Below, in pieces: positions 41,538-50,694 of a stretch of DNA of 64,000 nucleotides (within the stretch, counting starts at the first letter, position 1; the number at the start of each line of letters is the position of its first letter). The stretch spans positions 1,240,001-1,304,000 of the forward strand of contig CBDEGT010000003.1 of the NCBI GenBank assembly GCA_965237965.1, written 5' to 3'. A program made the translations under genes and the position numbers. The stretch is from UBA2988 sp965237965 (lineage in GTDB: Bacteria > Gemmatimonadota > Gemmatimonadetes > Longimicrobiales > Gaopeijiaceae). The notes under the pieces were generated by a model. It was not told the DNA's origin. It worked only from the letters and a program-made list of their open reading frames with translations, and searched no databases.

Positions 41538-42641
41538 ATGTCCCGCTCCAGACCGAATGACCTTTGCAGTGGCACGCCGTGGCCCGCGCAGGACCGAGGC
41601 GGATTCGTGATGGTGATGGTCGTCTTCCTCCTGTTCGCCGTGGCCGTCGCGGGAGCTACGGGCTATCAACTGGTGAGCGCCGAGGCTGCCCTCGCGAGTG
41701 GGGCCGGGGAAGCGCAGGAGGCTCTCGCGGCGGCACGCGCAGGGCTCGAGCGCTACGTGGGGGAGCATATCGGGGTGGCCGGCGACACAGCCACTTATGT
41801 GGTCGGCGACGCGGATGTGACCGTGGCCCAGCGGCGGCTCGCGAACGTCGACGACAACACCGACGTGTACCTGCTCGAGGCGGTCGGTGAGGTGGTGGAT
41901 GCCCGTTTTCCCAACTCTCCCGCTCGGCGCACGGTTCGGCAGTACGCGAACTTCCATAAGATGCCGGTAAACCCAAAGGCGGCTCTGATGTCGCCCAACA
42001 ACAACGTGTGGGTGAGGGACGGAAACGGCAGCTATCCCTCCGGCGTGATCGGAGATGACGCGTCCTCCGTGGGGCAGTGCGTGAACGGAGGCGGCGCGGG
42101 CGTCGCTGGAATCGCCGGCGCGTATGCGCCCACCGTCGACCCTGGGGACACCGAGCTCACTGGCAGCCCAAACAGCGTGGATGTCGGGGACGTGGCCGCG
42201 CTGATCGACACTGCCCAGGTGCGGTGGCCCGTGCTGGAAGACCCGAACTTCCCGATCGCGATCGACGTTCCAATCGTGAGCTGGCCGAACTTCGCAGCGC
42301 TGCCCGCCGACTCCTTCCCGGTCGTGCGATGGAATGGGGATTTCTCGGCCAGTTTCTTCCGCTCGGGGCGCGGCGCTTTGATCGTGACGGGCACGATCTC
42401 TTTTAGCCTGGGATTCGTCTGGGACGGGATCATCCTCGCGGGCGGGGCGACCGATCTGGCAGCGTCGAGCTTCTGGGGTTCCGACGTGAACGGAGTTGTA
42501 GCGGTTGGTCTGGATGGTGGAGCTCCCGGCCAGGTGACCCTGCGCTATGCCACCATCCAGTACCACGAGTGCAACGTGCGCGACGCGAATCTGTCGCTTG
42601 CCTTTTTCGAGCTGGTCGACGGCTCGCGCTGGGAGTTCTGA
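41538..42641 (+). CDS. PilX-like minor pilin assembly protein
   Basis: 367 residues from the ATG at 41538, with an AGGAGAGG ribosome site two bases before it. The leader ends DRGG, then FVMVMVVFLLFAVAVAGATGY, a hydrophobic segment without the usual +5 glutamate, as in PilX and GspK. A large domain rich in glycine and aspartate follows, likely extracytoplasmic. It ends the four-gene pilin operon. In the 78 bp to the permease stop I see no clear terminator. Confidence 0.75.
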   Translation: MSRSRPNDLCSGTPWPAQDRGGFVMVMVVFLLFAVAVAGATGYQLVSAEAALASGAGEAQEALAAARAGLERYVGEHIGVAGDTATYVVGDADVTVAQRRLANVDDNTDVYLLEAVGEVVDARFPNSPARRTVRQYANFHKMPVNPKAALMSPNNNVWVRDGNGSYPSGVIGDDASSVGQCVNGGGAGVAGIAGAYAPTVDPGDTELTGSPNSVDVGDVAALIDTAQVRWPVLEDPNFPIAIDVPIVSWPNFAALPADSFPVVRWNGDFSASFFRSGRGALIVTGTISFSLGFVWDGIILAGGATDLAASSFWGSDVNGVVAVGLDGGAPGQVTLRYATIQYHECNVRDANLSLAFFELVDGSRWEF

Positions 42642-42719
42642 GCTCGGAAGGCTGACGTTTCCGCTCTCCTCCCCCCATCTCTTCTCCGTGGATGAGTCAC
42701 CGTCGGGCTATCGTGAGGC

Positions 42720-44948
42720 TCAGGCGCGGTGACGGATCATCAGGAGCGGACAGGATGTGGATCGGGCGATGCTCATCATGACTTCGCCGAACACTGGGCG
42801 TCCGTCCACCCGCCTGAGCCCCAGGACGAGGAGATCGCACTCGCTGGACCGCTGCACGACCTCCGCCACCACGTCGTCGTTCCGCACGACCAGGATCGTG
42901 CCCGTGCCCTGCGCTTCGTCGTTCGCCAGGCTGCGGAGCCTCGCCTCGGCCCGCCGCGCCGTAGCCACGCTGGCCTGCACCGGCAGCACCGAGAGGAAGG
43001 TGACCTGCCGTGGAATCGATCGGCCCAGGTTCCCCAGCAGGCGGGCGCGGATGGGGCTTTGCTCCAGCCCCCCTCGAGAGGGAACCAGGATCCGTACCGC
43101 GTGGTCGGGATCCCAGTCCACGGGAGCTCTGAGAATCACCACGTCGGCGTCCACCTCGCGGATCAGGTCTGCGAGGGGACCCGACATGATGGGCGTTCCC
43201 AGCTCGCCCACGCCGAAGAGCACGCTCTCACAACGGCTCCGACGCGCAACGCGGGCGATCTCGACCCACGGGTCGTCGTGGAGGGTGATCAGCGCCTCGG
43301 GACGCAGGTCCTCTTCGACCGCCGCCGTGAGCGCGCCTCCGAGCACCCGCTGCGCATCCACGAGCTCAGGGAACAGGACCCCCGTCTCGAGCTGTCGGGG
43401 CATGCGGACGACGGACAACAGCTGCACGTGCGAGACGACATCGGGAGCGAGGGCGCGAGCCATCTTCACGAGTGTGCCCGCGTTTTCGGGCTTCGCGATG
43501 GGTACCAGGACGACCGGGTTGCGGCCGCGCAGTCGAATCACCTGTGGGTCGAGCCCCTCGGTGGACGCGTCCACCACCCGTGCCCGCGGCGCGAGATGGG
43601 TCAAGTAGAAGAACGCCCCGAGGCCGAGCCACAGAGCAGCCAGCACGCCGGCGGAAGGGACGGCCAGGGCCTGGTAGAGTCCGAGGGCAAGACAGGCCGA
43701 TCCGCCCACGAGGGGAACGGTCGGGAAGGCGGGGGTCCGGTACGGACTGTCGTTGTGGGCACGCTTGCGCACGAGGTACGCGACCCCGTGAGCGAGCGCG
43801 AAGCTCGCCAGGAAGATCAGGCTGGAGACCGCGCCCGCGACCGGCACGTCCGGGACCGCAACAATCAGGAAGGCCGCCAGCACGCCGGTCACCTTCAGGG
43901 CCGGCGCGGGCGTTCCGTAGCGAGCGGAGACTCCTTCCAGCTGCTGGGGCAGCGTGCGGTCCACTCCCATGGTCCGCGCCATGGAAGAGGCGGCCATAAG
44001 GTTGGCCTGCAGCGCCGAAAGCATGGAGAGGAGCCCGGCCACGATGACCAGCCAATAGCCTTCGGGGCCGAGGAAGGAGCGCACCGCCGTGGCTACCAGA
44101 ATCTCGGGGTTCTCGGCGGCCACCGAGGCGATCGGCCGCCCTTCCGATCCGACGGCGACGATCAGCAAGAGGAGAGGGATGTAGATCGTCAGCGCGAGGG
44201 CCAGCGAAAGAAACATGGCCCGGGGAATGTTCTTCTCGGGATTCTTGACCTCTCCGCCCAGCGCGGGGATCAAGTAGAAGCCCTGGAGCGCGATGAACGT
44301 GTACCCCATCGCCCTCACCATGCCCGATCCACCCCGCTCCATGAACGGGCGAAAGGACTCGGTCAGTTGCGCTCCCGTCGGCACGTCGGTGGCGAGGACC
44401 CAGAGGCCGGCGGCGATCAGAAAGGAGAAGAGCAGGATCTTCCCGATCGTAGCCCACTGGCCGCCGCCCGCGGCGGAGCGCGTGAGGCTCCAGACGTAGA
44501 AGGCCACCGCGCCGAGAGCGTAGGCCGAGTGTGCGAGCTGGCCTCCGATCCAATCCGGGGGCTCGCCGCCGAAGGTGCGCACGAGCTGCTCCAGCATCGG
44601 AACCAGGAAGACGGCGAATCCCAGTGCATAGAAGACCGCGGCCACAACCGAGGCGAACCAGACGACCCAACCCACGGCGAAAGCCGCCTCTACGGTGAGG
44701 ACCTTTCGCGCATAGGCGTACGTCCCGCCGGATTCCGGGAAGCGAGAGGCGAGCTCGGCGAACGACATGGCCGTGAGCAGGGCGATCCCGCCGTTCAGCG
44801 CGAATGCGAGGACGGCGCTCGGCCCGGTGATCGCGAACGCCACGCCGGCCAGCGCGAGGATGCCGCCTCCCACGATGGCCCCCACGCCCAAACCGGTGGC
44901 GGACAGGAGCCCCAGGCTTCTCGATCGAGCGTTGGCGGGTGGGATCAC
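42720..44948 (-). CDS. APC-family amino acid permease fused to universal stress domains
   Basis: 742 residues from a GTG at 44948. The N-terminal part (to about 430) has twelve hydrophobic helices and the APC motif LGVGAIVGGGILALAG, with EVKNPEKNIPRAMFLSL in the middle. The C-terminal 300 residues hold two universal-stress-like segments (NPVVLVPIAKPENAGTLVKMARALA, and AVRILVPSRGGLEQSPIRARLLGNLG with LLVLGLRR). The order permease-UspA-UspA is typical of putative amino-acid-transporter regulators, but the substrate is unknown. The start is 44948 rather than an earlier frame start because the upstream residues lack membrane features. Confidence 0.85.
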   Translation of the reverse strand: MIPPANARSRSLGLLSATGLGVGAIVGGGILALAGVAFAITGPSAVLAFALNGGIALLTAMSFAELASRFPESGGTYAYARKVLTVEAAFAVGWVVWFASVVAAVFYALGFAVFLVPMLEQLVRTFGGEPPDWIGGQLAHSAYALGAVAFYVWSLTRSAAGGGQWATIGKILLFSFLIAAGLWVLATDVPTGAQLTESFRPFMERGGSGMVRAMGYTFIALQGFYLIPALGGEVKNPEKNIPRAMFLSLALALTIYIPLLLLIVAVGSEGRPIASVAAENPEILVATAVRSFLGPEGYWLVIVAGLLSMLSALQANLMAASSMARTMGVDRTLPQQLEGVSARYGTPAPALKVTGVLAAFLIVAVPDVPVAGAVSSLIFLASFALAHGVAYLVRKRAHNDSPYRTPAFPTVPLVGGSACLALGLYQALAVPSAGVLAALWLGLGAFFYLTHLAPRARVVDASTEGLDPQVIRLRGRNPVVLVPIAKPENAGTLVKMARALAPDVVSHVQLLSVVRMPRQLETGVLFPELVDAQRVLGGALTAAVEEDLRPEALITLHDDPWVEIARVARRSRCESVLFGVGELGTPIMSGPLADLIREVDADVVILRAPVDWDPDHAVRILVPSRGGLEQSPIRARLLGNLGRSIPRQVTFLSVLPVQASVATARRAEARLRSLANDEAQGTGTILVVRNDDVVAEVVQRSSECDLLVLGLRRVDGRPVFGEVMMSIARSTSCPLLMIRHRA

Positions 44949-45031
44949 GGACCAGTGCTTGGGAGATCGCGGGCGATGCCGGGATGCGGGATGGACAGGG
45001 GCTCGTGCGTGGGCACCCTCCGCCGAGGCTC

Positions 45032-45790
45032 CCGAGCGCCACGGGGGTGTACTTCTTCGCGTTCCGTGAGCCGACTTCATTCGCGAGCTTTCTCCCGCTC
45101 AACGGCCACATGCTCGTATTGGGCAACCGTAGCGTGCGGCCGGACGGCGACATGTTCCCCGGCAACGCCGTGAACAGGCCGATGTTCGTCGTGAACGGCG
45201 GACGCGATCCGCTCTATCCTGCCGAGGGAGTCAGGCCGTTTGTGGAGCATCTCCGTCGGCTCGGCGCCGAGATCGTGTTCCGTGTCCAGGAGGATGCTGA
45301 ACACAGCACCCGTTGGTGGCCACATGAGCGGGCTGCGTTCGAGCGGTTCGTCGACGCGCACGCTCGCAACCCATTGCCGGATCGGCTGTCTTGGCAGGCG
45401 GAGTGGGTGGACCGCTACAACCGTATCGACTGGCTGATCATCGATCAGCTCGGCCCCGTAGATTCAGAAGCGCGGTTCGATGACGGCAACCTCATGGACG
45501 GGAGGGGAAGGCGAAAGATTGTCCCCCGGTCGGCGCCAGCCGGACGCGTGGACCTCGTGCGCCGAGGTAATACCGTCGAGGCGACCACCGAAGGGGTACG
45601 GGCGTTCACCCTGCTGTTGTCGCCCGTCCAGTTCGACTTCGGTGAGCCGGTAACGGTGATCGTCAATGGGCGCGTGGCGTTTGGGGGTCGCGTTGCGCCG
45701 AGCGTGAGGATGCTGTTCGAGTGGGCGGCGAAGGACAACGACCGGACGGCCCTCTTCGGGGCGTCGCTACGGATCGACCTCGCTGGCTGA
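45032..45790 (+). pseudogene. 5'-truncated alpha/beta hydrolase remnant
   Basis: An open frame whose recognisable text begins PSATGVYFFAFREPTSFASFLPLNG and runs to the stop at 45790 (about 250 residues). In such hydrolases a G-x-S-x-G-type nucleophile elbow would precede this TG-x-Y-F run, and here the expected catalytic serine region is gone. The rest keeps the late acid/histidine region (NGGRDPLYPAEGVRPF and EDAEHSTRWWPHERAAF). No start codon with a ribosome site is close to the homologous part. I treat it as a fragment left by deletion. It is head-to-head with the permease gene. Confidence 0.55.
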
Positions 45791-45814
45791 CGCCCGACCT
45801 TTTCCCGCGATCTC

Positions 45815-46888
45815 CTATCGCCCGGCGATCTCGCGCATCCGCCGGCGCGCGTCGGTCACGGCCTGCTGCACGGGTGCCGGGACCGGCGTCATCGCTTCGC
45901 CGCGCGCGATGAAGGTCTCCAGCTCAGCCAGAGCGCGAGCCGCGGTTTGCTGTGCTTCCGCAGCGGTACACGCCTGCTGGAACTCGTCGTGGCTGCACAC
46001 GGCGCGCTGGTAGTCGGCCACGGCAAGAACGATGGGGCGCTGCGCCTCGGAGATCGTCGACGCGAGGTTGTCGACCTGTCCCAGGGTCCTGCGCCCGGCC
46101 TCGAACCGCCCGAGCGCGCATTCCACCTGCCCGAGGTAGAAGTAGCCCGTGTACTGGCGGTCGTCCAAGGCGACGGCTTCGGTGAGCGCCTCGTAGGCTC
46201 CGGGCCACTGACCGAGGTTGATCTGGCTGATCCCCAGGCGCACCAGCGCGAGCTGATACTCGCTCGCATAGGGCCCGCTACCGCGTGGGGTGGCCATGCG
46301 CCGGTATCCGGCCACGGCGGCCCGCCAGTCTCCTCGATCGAACGCGACGTCCCCGTCGCGTAGGCCGGTCCGGTCGATGTTCGCGTCCGCGAGCTCGTCC
46401 GCGGCTGCGGCGGTCGGTCGGCGCTCCGGGCTCGGCGCGGTCGGTCTGGGCCCGGGTCGGGCCGCGGCCGCTCCTGCCGCCCGACCCCCGGCCGGGCGTT
46501 CGGTACGGGGTGCCATCGCGATCCGGAACGGGCCGGCGCTCCCGCCGCGGGGCACCGACAGGACGGTGTCGATCCGCGCGTAGGAGGGCGCCTCCAGCCG
46601 CACCTCCACCACCAGGCTGTCCGCCGCGACCGCGTGCACGATGCGGTAGGGCTCCGCGGAGGGCACGCGCTCCACCGCCGTCGCGTCGAGCGTGATCGGC
46701 GCGCGCACCAGATAGCGTACGGTCAGCTCGCCGTCGCTCAGGGGCGCACCATTCCCGGCGTCGACGGCAGCCAAGAACAGCTCGCTTGCGGCAGGCTCCG
46801 GAAGCGGCGACGCGGCGGTCTCCGGGTCACCCTCGCAGCCGGCGAGCGTGGCGACCAACGTCGGAATCGCGAGTCTGCTCGGATACAT
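45815..46888 (-). CDS. Predicted TPR-containing lipoprotein
   Basis: 357 residues with a lipoprotein signal (PTLVATLAGC, the cysteine near 18). An uncertain beta domain occupies 30-130. A proline/arginine/alanine-rich linker follows (about 130-165). The C-terminal half is helical, with tetratricopeptide-like repeats (WRAAVAGYRRMATP, YQLALVRLGISQINLGQW, PGAYEALTEAVALDDRQYTGYFYLGQVECALGRFEAG read in pieces). It should be anchored to a membrane outside the cytoplasm and act as a protein-protein scaffold. Divergent from the kinase, with a 151-bp promoter region between. Confidence 0.75.
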   Translation of the reverse strand: MYPSRLAIPTLVATLAGCEGDPETAASPLPEPAASELFLAAVDAGNGAPLSDGELTVRYLVRAPITLDATAVERVPSAEPYRIVHAVAADSLVVEVRLEAPSYARIDTVLSVPRGGSAGPFRIAMAPRTERPAGGRAAGAAAARPGPRPTAPSPERRPTAAAADELADANIDRTGLRDGDVAFDRGDWRAAVAGYRRMATPRGSGPYASEYQLALVRLGISQINLGQWPGAYEALTEAVALDDRQYTGYFYLGQVECALGRFEAGRRTLGQVDNLASTISEAQRPIVLAVADYQRAVCSHDEFQQACTAAEAQQTAARALAELETFIARGEAMTPVPAPVQQAVTDARRRMREIAGR

Positions 46889-47039
46889 GGCTGTGGGGCT
46901 CGGGTTGGTGGCTCAATGGAAGCCGGGCGCCGGAGAGCGGCAAGGGCCCGCCCGCAGACCTGCGCGTTCTTGCCCGGTGCCGCGGTGGGTCCTAGGCTGC
47001 TCTCACGGAATCACCCCCCGCTCCTCCCCCCGGGATCCC

Positions 47040-48200
47040 GTGGCCAAGCCCGACGAGCCCCCGAGGTCGCAACCCACCGTCGCGTTCGACGCCCTCACCG
47101 ACCCGGAAGATCCGCTCGTCGGGACACTCCTCCTCGGCAAATGGCGGGTGCTCGCCCGCCTCGGTGCGGGCAGCTTCGGCACGGTCTACAAGGTCGAAGA
47201 CGTCAAGGGCGGGTGGGTCGAGGCACTCAAGGTCTTGGGGGTGGACCGCCTGACCGGCGCCGAAGCGGAGAACGCACAACAGCGCTTCCTGCGCGAGGCG
47301 CAGATCATGAAGCGCCTCGGAACCCAGTGCCCCCACATCGTGGGGCTCAGCACGTACGACGAAGATCTCGAGGCCGGGCTGATCTATTTCACGATGGAGT
47401 ACGTGGCGGGGAAGACCCTCGCCGACGTGCTGCATGAGGAGGGGCCCTGGCCGGCTGAGCGCGTTGTGCGGGTGGCGCTCCAGGCGTGCGAAGCTCTGAT
47501 GGCCGCCTCCGAGGGTGACGAGCCGGTCGTGCACCGGGATCTCAAACTCGAGAACCTGATGCTCACGCAGGACCGCTCGGGTGGCGACTTCGTGAAGGTG
47601 CTGGACTTCGGCATCGCGAAAATCGCCGAGCGTGAGCAGGACAGTCGGCTCACTACCACAGGCACGCTAGGTACGCCCGGGTACGCCGCTCCCGAGCAGC
47701 TCCGCGCCGGAGAGGTGGATGGGCGCACTGATCTCTTCGCGCTCGGAGTGATCCTCTACGCGCTCCTGACCGGGCGCGATCCCTGGATGGGATTGCCGGC
47801 CGGACAACCCACGGATCAGACCTACGAGCTGATGCTCGCGAGCGACCGGGCTGAGGTGCGGCCGGTCGCTGAGACGGGGGTTGCGGTGCCTCCCGCGATG
47901 GAAGGCATCGTCCTTCGGCTCCTACGTCGCGCTCCGGACGAGCGCTTCCAGTCCGCGCGCGAACTCAAGGAAGCGCTCGAGGCGGTAGCCCGGGGGACTG
48001 TTGACGCCAGCGGAGCCGCCCTGCGCGTGCTGACCGCGGAACCGGGCACGGAGGTCGAAGTGCGTGCGGGGACACGGGTCGTCGCTCGTGGCCCGACGCC
48101 GCTGTCTGCGGAGGGGCTCGCGCCGGGGTCCTTCAAGATCGCGGTGCGCGATTCCAGGTATGAGCCGGTGAAGACCTCCGTGACACTCTCCGCGAGGTAG
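47040..48200 (+). CDS. Serine/threonine protein kinase with C-terminal PEGA-like domain
   Basis: 386 residues from the GTG at 47040. The kinase domain has the glycine loop LGAGSFGTVYKVED, the ATP lysine in VEALKVLG, catalytic VVHRDLKLENLML, metal-binding VLDFGIAK and the activation-loop end GYAAPEQL, so it looks active. A short domain at about 315-386 (LTAEPGTEVEVRAGTRVVARGPTPLSAEGLAPGSFKIAV, in pieces) is PEGA-like. No transmembrane helix is visible, so it may be cytoplasmic. The stop codon (48198-48200) is two bases before the IS256-type element. Confidence 0.9.
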   Translation: MAKPDEPPRSQPTVAFDALTDPEDPLVGTLLLGKWRVLARLGAGSFGTVYKVEDVKGGWVEALKVLGVDRLTGAEAENAQQRFLREAQIMKRLGTQCPHIVGLSTYDEDLEAGLIYFTMEYVAGKTLADVLHEEGPWPAERVVRVALQACEALMAASEGDEPVVHRDLKLENLMLTQDRSGGDFVKVLDFGIAKIAEREQDSRLTTTGTLGTPGYAAPEQLRAGEVDGRTDLFALGVILYALLTGRDPWMGLPAGQPTDQTYELMLASDRAEVRPVAETGVAVPPAMEGIVLRLLRRAPDERFQSARELKEALEAVARGTVDASGAALRVLTAEPGTEVEVRAGTRVVARGPTPLSAEGLAPGSFKIAVRDSRYEPVKTSVTLSAR

Positions 48201-48202
48201 GA

Positions 48203-49561
48203 TCAAAAGGTGTGTAAAAAGAGAGGCGACGTACCTTTCCGCTGAGATTTAAACCAGCGAGCCCGGGTGACAGCCCGGGGAAAGGAACGTCGCCTCATGA
48301 GAGAGGATATCGCGGGACCCCAGGGTGCGTCCAGCAGGCCGATGTGGGAGACGCTCGAGGGGATGGTTAGGGAGAAGGCGCAGGAGTTCATCCAACAGAT
48401 CATGGAGGAGGAAGTCACGGAGTTGTTAGGCCGGGAGAAGTCAGAGCGCAGGAGTACGGTGGACTCGGCCGAGGGCTACCGCAACGGATATGGCAAGCCG
48501 AGGCGGTTGGCGATGAGCTCGGGCACGATCATGCTCCGACGCCCTCGGGTTCGGGGCGTCGAGGAGCGGTTCGAGAGTCGGGTGTTGCCGTTGTTCGCAC
48601 GACGGACGAAGGAGCTGGGTGCTCTGCTTCCGGAGCTGTATCTGCACGGGCTGGCGGAGGGAGACTTCGAGCTGGCGATGCGGGGCCTGCTGGGCGAGGG
48701 GGCCCCGTTGTCGAAGTCTTCGATTCGGCGGCTGCGGGCGGGATGGACGGCGGAATTCGAGGAATGGTCGAAGCGCTCGCTGGCCGACCGTGAGGTCGTC
48801 TACGTCTGGGCGGACGGGATCTACGTGAAGGCGGGGCTCGAGCGGGACAAGGCAGCACTGCTGGTGGTTCTGGGCGCGATGCGAGACGGGACGAAGGAAG
48901 TGTTGGCCCTGAGATCGGGCTACCGAGAGTCGGTCGAGTCCTGGTCGGAGGTGTTGCGGGATCTGAAGGCACGCGGCATCGAGGCGCCCCGGCTTCTGAT
49001 GGCGGACGGTAACGCGGCGATCTGGGGCGCAGTACGGCAGGTATGGCCTGAGGCGGGCGAGCAACGGTGCTGGAACCACAAGATGAGGAACGTGCTGGAC
49101 CGGCTGCCGCAGCGGGAGCAGAGCGAGGCGAAGGATCTTCTCAGGGCCGTGGTCTACGCACCGAGCCGGTCCGAGGCTGTGAAGGCCCGCGAAGTGTTCG
49201 CCAGGCGCTACAGGCCGTGGTATCCGAAGGCGGTGGACGTACTCGAGGACGACTGGGAGCGGATGGTGGCGTTCTACGACTTCCCCGAGGATCACTGGAA
49301 GCATCTACGCACGACGAACGTGGTCGAGAGCCCGTTCGCTGCGGTACGGCTCAGGACGACGGCGGCGAAGCGATTCAAGCGGGTCGAGAGCGCTACGGCG
49401 CTGATCTGGAAGTCGCTCTTGGTGGCCGAGAAGCGCTTCCGAAGGCTCGACGCTCCTCACCTCCTCAAGGACGTGTTTGAAGGAAGGAAGTTCGAAGACG
49501 GAAAGCCCGTCTCAACCCAACAGCGGAAGAATGCCGCCTGATACGTTTACACACCTATTGA
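48203..49561 (+). mobile_element. IS256-family insertion sequence
   Basis: A 1359-bp element with imperfect terminal inverted repeats (core AGGTGTGTAAA; 15 of 16 bases match from TCAAAAGG at 48203 to the right end at 49561). It contains one mutator-type transposase gene. The 8-bp flanks (aggtagga and cccaacct) do not match, so no target duplication is visible, which suggests deletion or recombination beside it. Between the left repeat and the gene is a hairpin (CCCGGG arms near 48261-48280) that could limit transposase translation. Confidence 0.9.
48297..49541 (+). CDS. IS256-family (mutator type) transposase
   Basis: 414 residues from the ATG at 48297; a GTG at 48267 would add ten residues. 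The three catalytic residues of the mutator family are in place: VWADGIYVKAG (first aspartate), LLMADGNAAIWGAV (second) and TTNVVESPFAAVRLRT (glutamate). The N-terminal DNA-binding region has VTELLGREKSERRS and GYRNGYGKPR. It has no frameshift, so the element may be active. Its insertion lies at the start of the truncated radical SAM gene. Confidence 0.93.
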   Translation: MREDIAGPQGASSRPMWETLEGMVREKAQEFIQQIMEEEVTELLGREKSERRSTVDSAEGYRNGYGKPRRLAMSSGTIMLRRPRVRGVEERFESRVLPLFARRTKELGALLPELYLHGLAEGDFELAMRGLLGEGAPLSKSSIRRLRAGWTAEFEEWSKRSLADREVVYVWADGIYVKAGLERDKAALLVVLGAMRDGTKEVLALRSGYRESVESWSEVLRDLKARGIEAPRLLMADGNAAIWGAVRQVWPEAGEQRCWNHKMRNVLDRLPQREQSEAKDLLRAVVYAPSRSEAVKAREVFARRYRPWYPKAVDVLEDDWERMVAFYDFPEDHWKHLRTTNVVESPFAAVRLRTTAAKRFKRVESATALIWKSLLVAEKRFRRLDAPHLLKDVFEGRKFEDGKPVSTQQRKNAA

Positions 49562-50149
49562 CCCAACCTCGGCGGCTGTGGCAAGGGCTGTCTGCTCAGC
49601 CACAGCTGCACCCTCATCTTCGAGATCACGGAGAAGTGCAATCTGAGCTGCCCGACGTGTTACGCGGCCTCGTCGCCACACCTCACGTGGCAGATGTCCG
49701 TCGAGGAGTTCGCAGGGAAACTGGACCGGCTGCTTGAGTCCGGGAAGGGCGATACCGACATGGTGCAGTTGTCGGGCGGCGAGCCAACCATCCACCCTGA
49801 CCTCGAGCGCCTCGTCGAAATCTGCTTCGAGCGGGGTATCCGTAAGATTTACATCAACACCAATGGACTCCGGCTCGCTACGGATCCGGACTTTGTCCAG
49901 CGCCTGGCTGCGCTCGACGCAGGGCGTGACCAGCTCCAGTTCTATCTCCAATTCGACGGCTTTGACGAGCGTACCTATGAGCTGATCCGCGGTGCGAAGG
50001 GCCTGTTCCCGATCAAACAGCGGGCGATCCGGAACGCATCGGATGCAGGCCTTTTCGTGCTGCCCGTGATGACGGTCACGCGGGGCATCAATCTCGATCA
50101 GATCGGCGCCCTTGTGCGCATGGTGATCGATCACCATCCGAGCATGAAC
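49562..50149 (+). pseudogene. Radical SAM protein, N-terminal fragment (5' end missing)
   Basis: The frame opens right after an in-frame TGA at the IS256 boundary (49559-49561). It reads LGGCGKGCLLSHSCTLIFE before EITEKCNLSCPTCYAASS, the CxxxCxxC radical SAM cluster site, then LSGGEPTIHPDLE and YINTNGLRL. Members of this class have about 70-100 residues before the cluster motif; these are missing and no start codon with a ribosome site precedes the motif. The text continues to NS at 50147-50152, where the frame shifts by one base. It looks like MJ0619-type (methyltransferase/tetraether synthase-like) radical SAM enzymes. Confidence 0.75.
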
Positions 50150-50151
50150 TC

Positions 50152-50694
50152 GTGGTGCTTCAGCCCGCCTTCTATTCGGGGCGGTACGATACCACTCGCG
50201 CCCCGATGCGCCTCACGCTCGCTGAGGTCGTGCACGAGGTGGCGCGGCAGACCGAGGGGCTCTTCATCGAGGAGGACTTCGGGCCCATTCCCTGCTCGCA
50301 CCCGAACTGCTTCGCCCTCGCGGTCGGCCTGGTCCGGGACGGACGAGTCATCCCCATATCGCGGTACTTCCCCAAGTATGAAACGTGGGAGCATCCTGAC
50401 GTCACAGAGTTCGTGTCGCGGTTTCGCGACCGGCTGCCGCAGCACATGCTCGACGCGGCGGCTGAGGATGCCACCATCGACGCGCTGCTCGACCTGCTCG
50501 CTCAGCCCGATGATGGGATCGACTGGTCCGATTATCGCAACTTCGTAGCGATCGGGATCAAGCCCTTTATGGACGTGCACACGTACGACCAAGATCGCGT
50601 TGATCAGTGCTGTGTTCACATCGTGGACCGTGCCGGCTCGCCGGTTTCATTTTGCGAGTACAACGCGTTGCGGCGCCCCCGGGGCCTAGTGTGA
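50152..50694 (+). pseudogene. Radical SAM protein, C-terminal fragment (after frameshift)
   Basis: The same protein continues one frame away: adding one G after AACTC restores NSVVLQPAFYSGRYDTTRAPMRLTLAEVV. It ends with FMDVHTYDQDRVDQCCVHIV and SFCEYNALRRP, a second cysteine cluster region typical of the MJ0619-like family, and IPCSHPNCFAL in the middle. Coding signal is continuous across the break, so this is a recent one-base deletion or a sequencing error. Its stop (TGA at 50692-50694) overlaps the GTG start of the GTPase-methyltransferase gene. Confidence 0.75.

Noticed and set aside
42729..45173. Long open frame on the plus strand, opposite the permease
   Set aside because: 814 codons, but rich in D, R, G and H with no domain, and it mirrors the permease codons; a GC-rich shadow.
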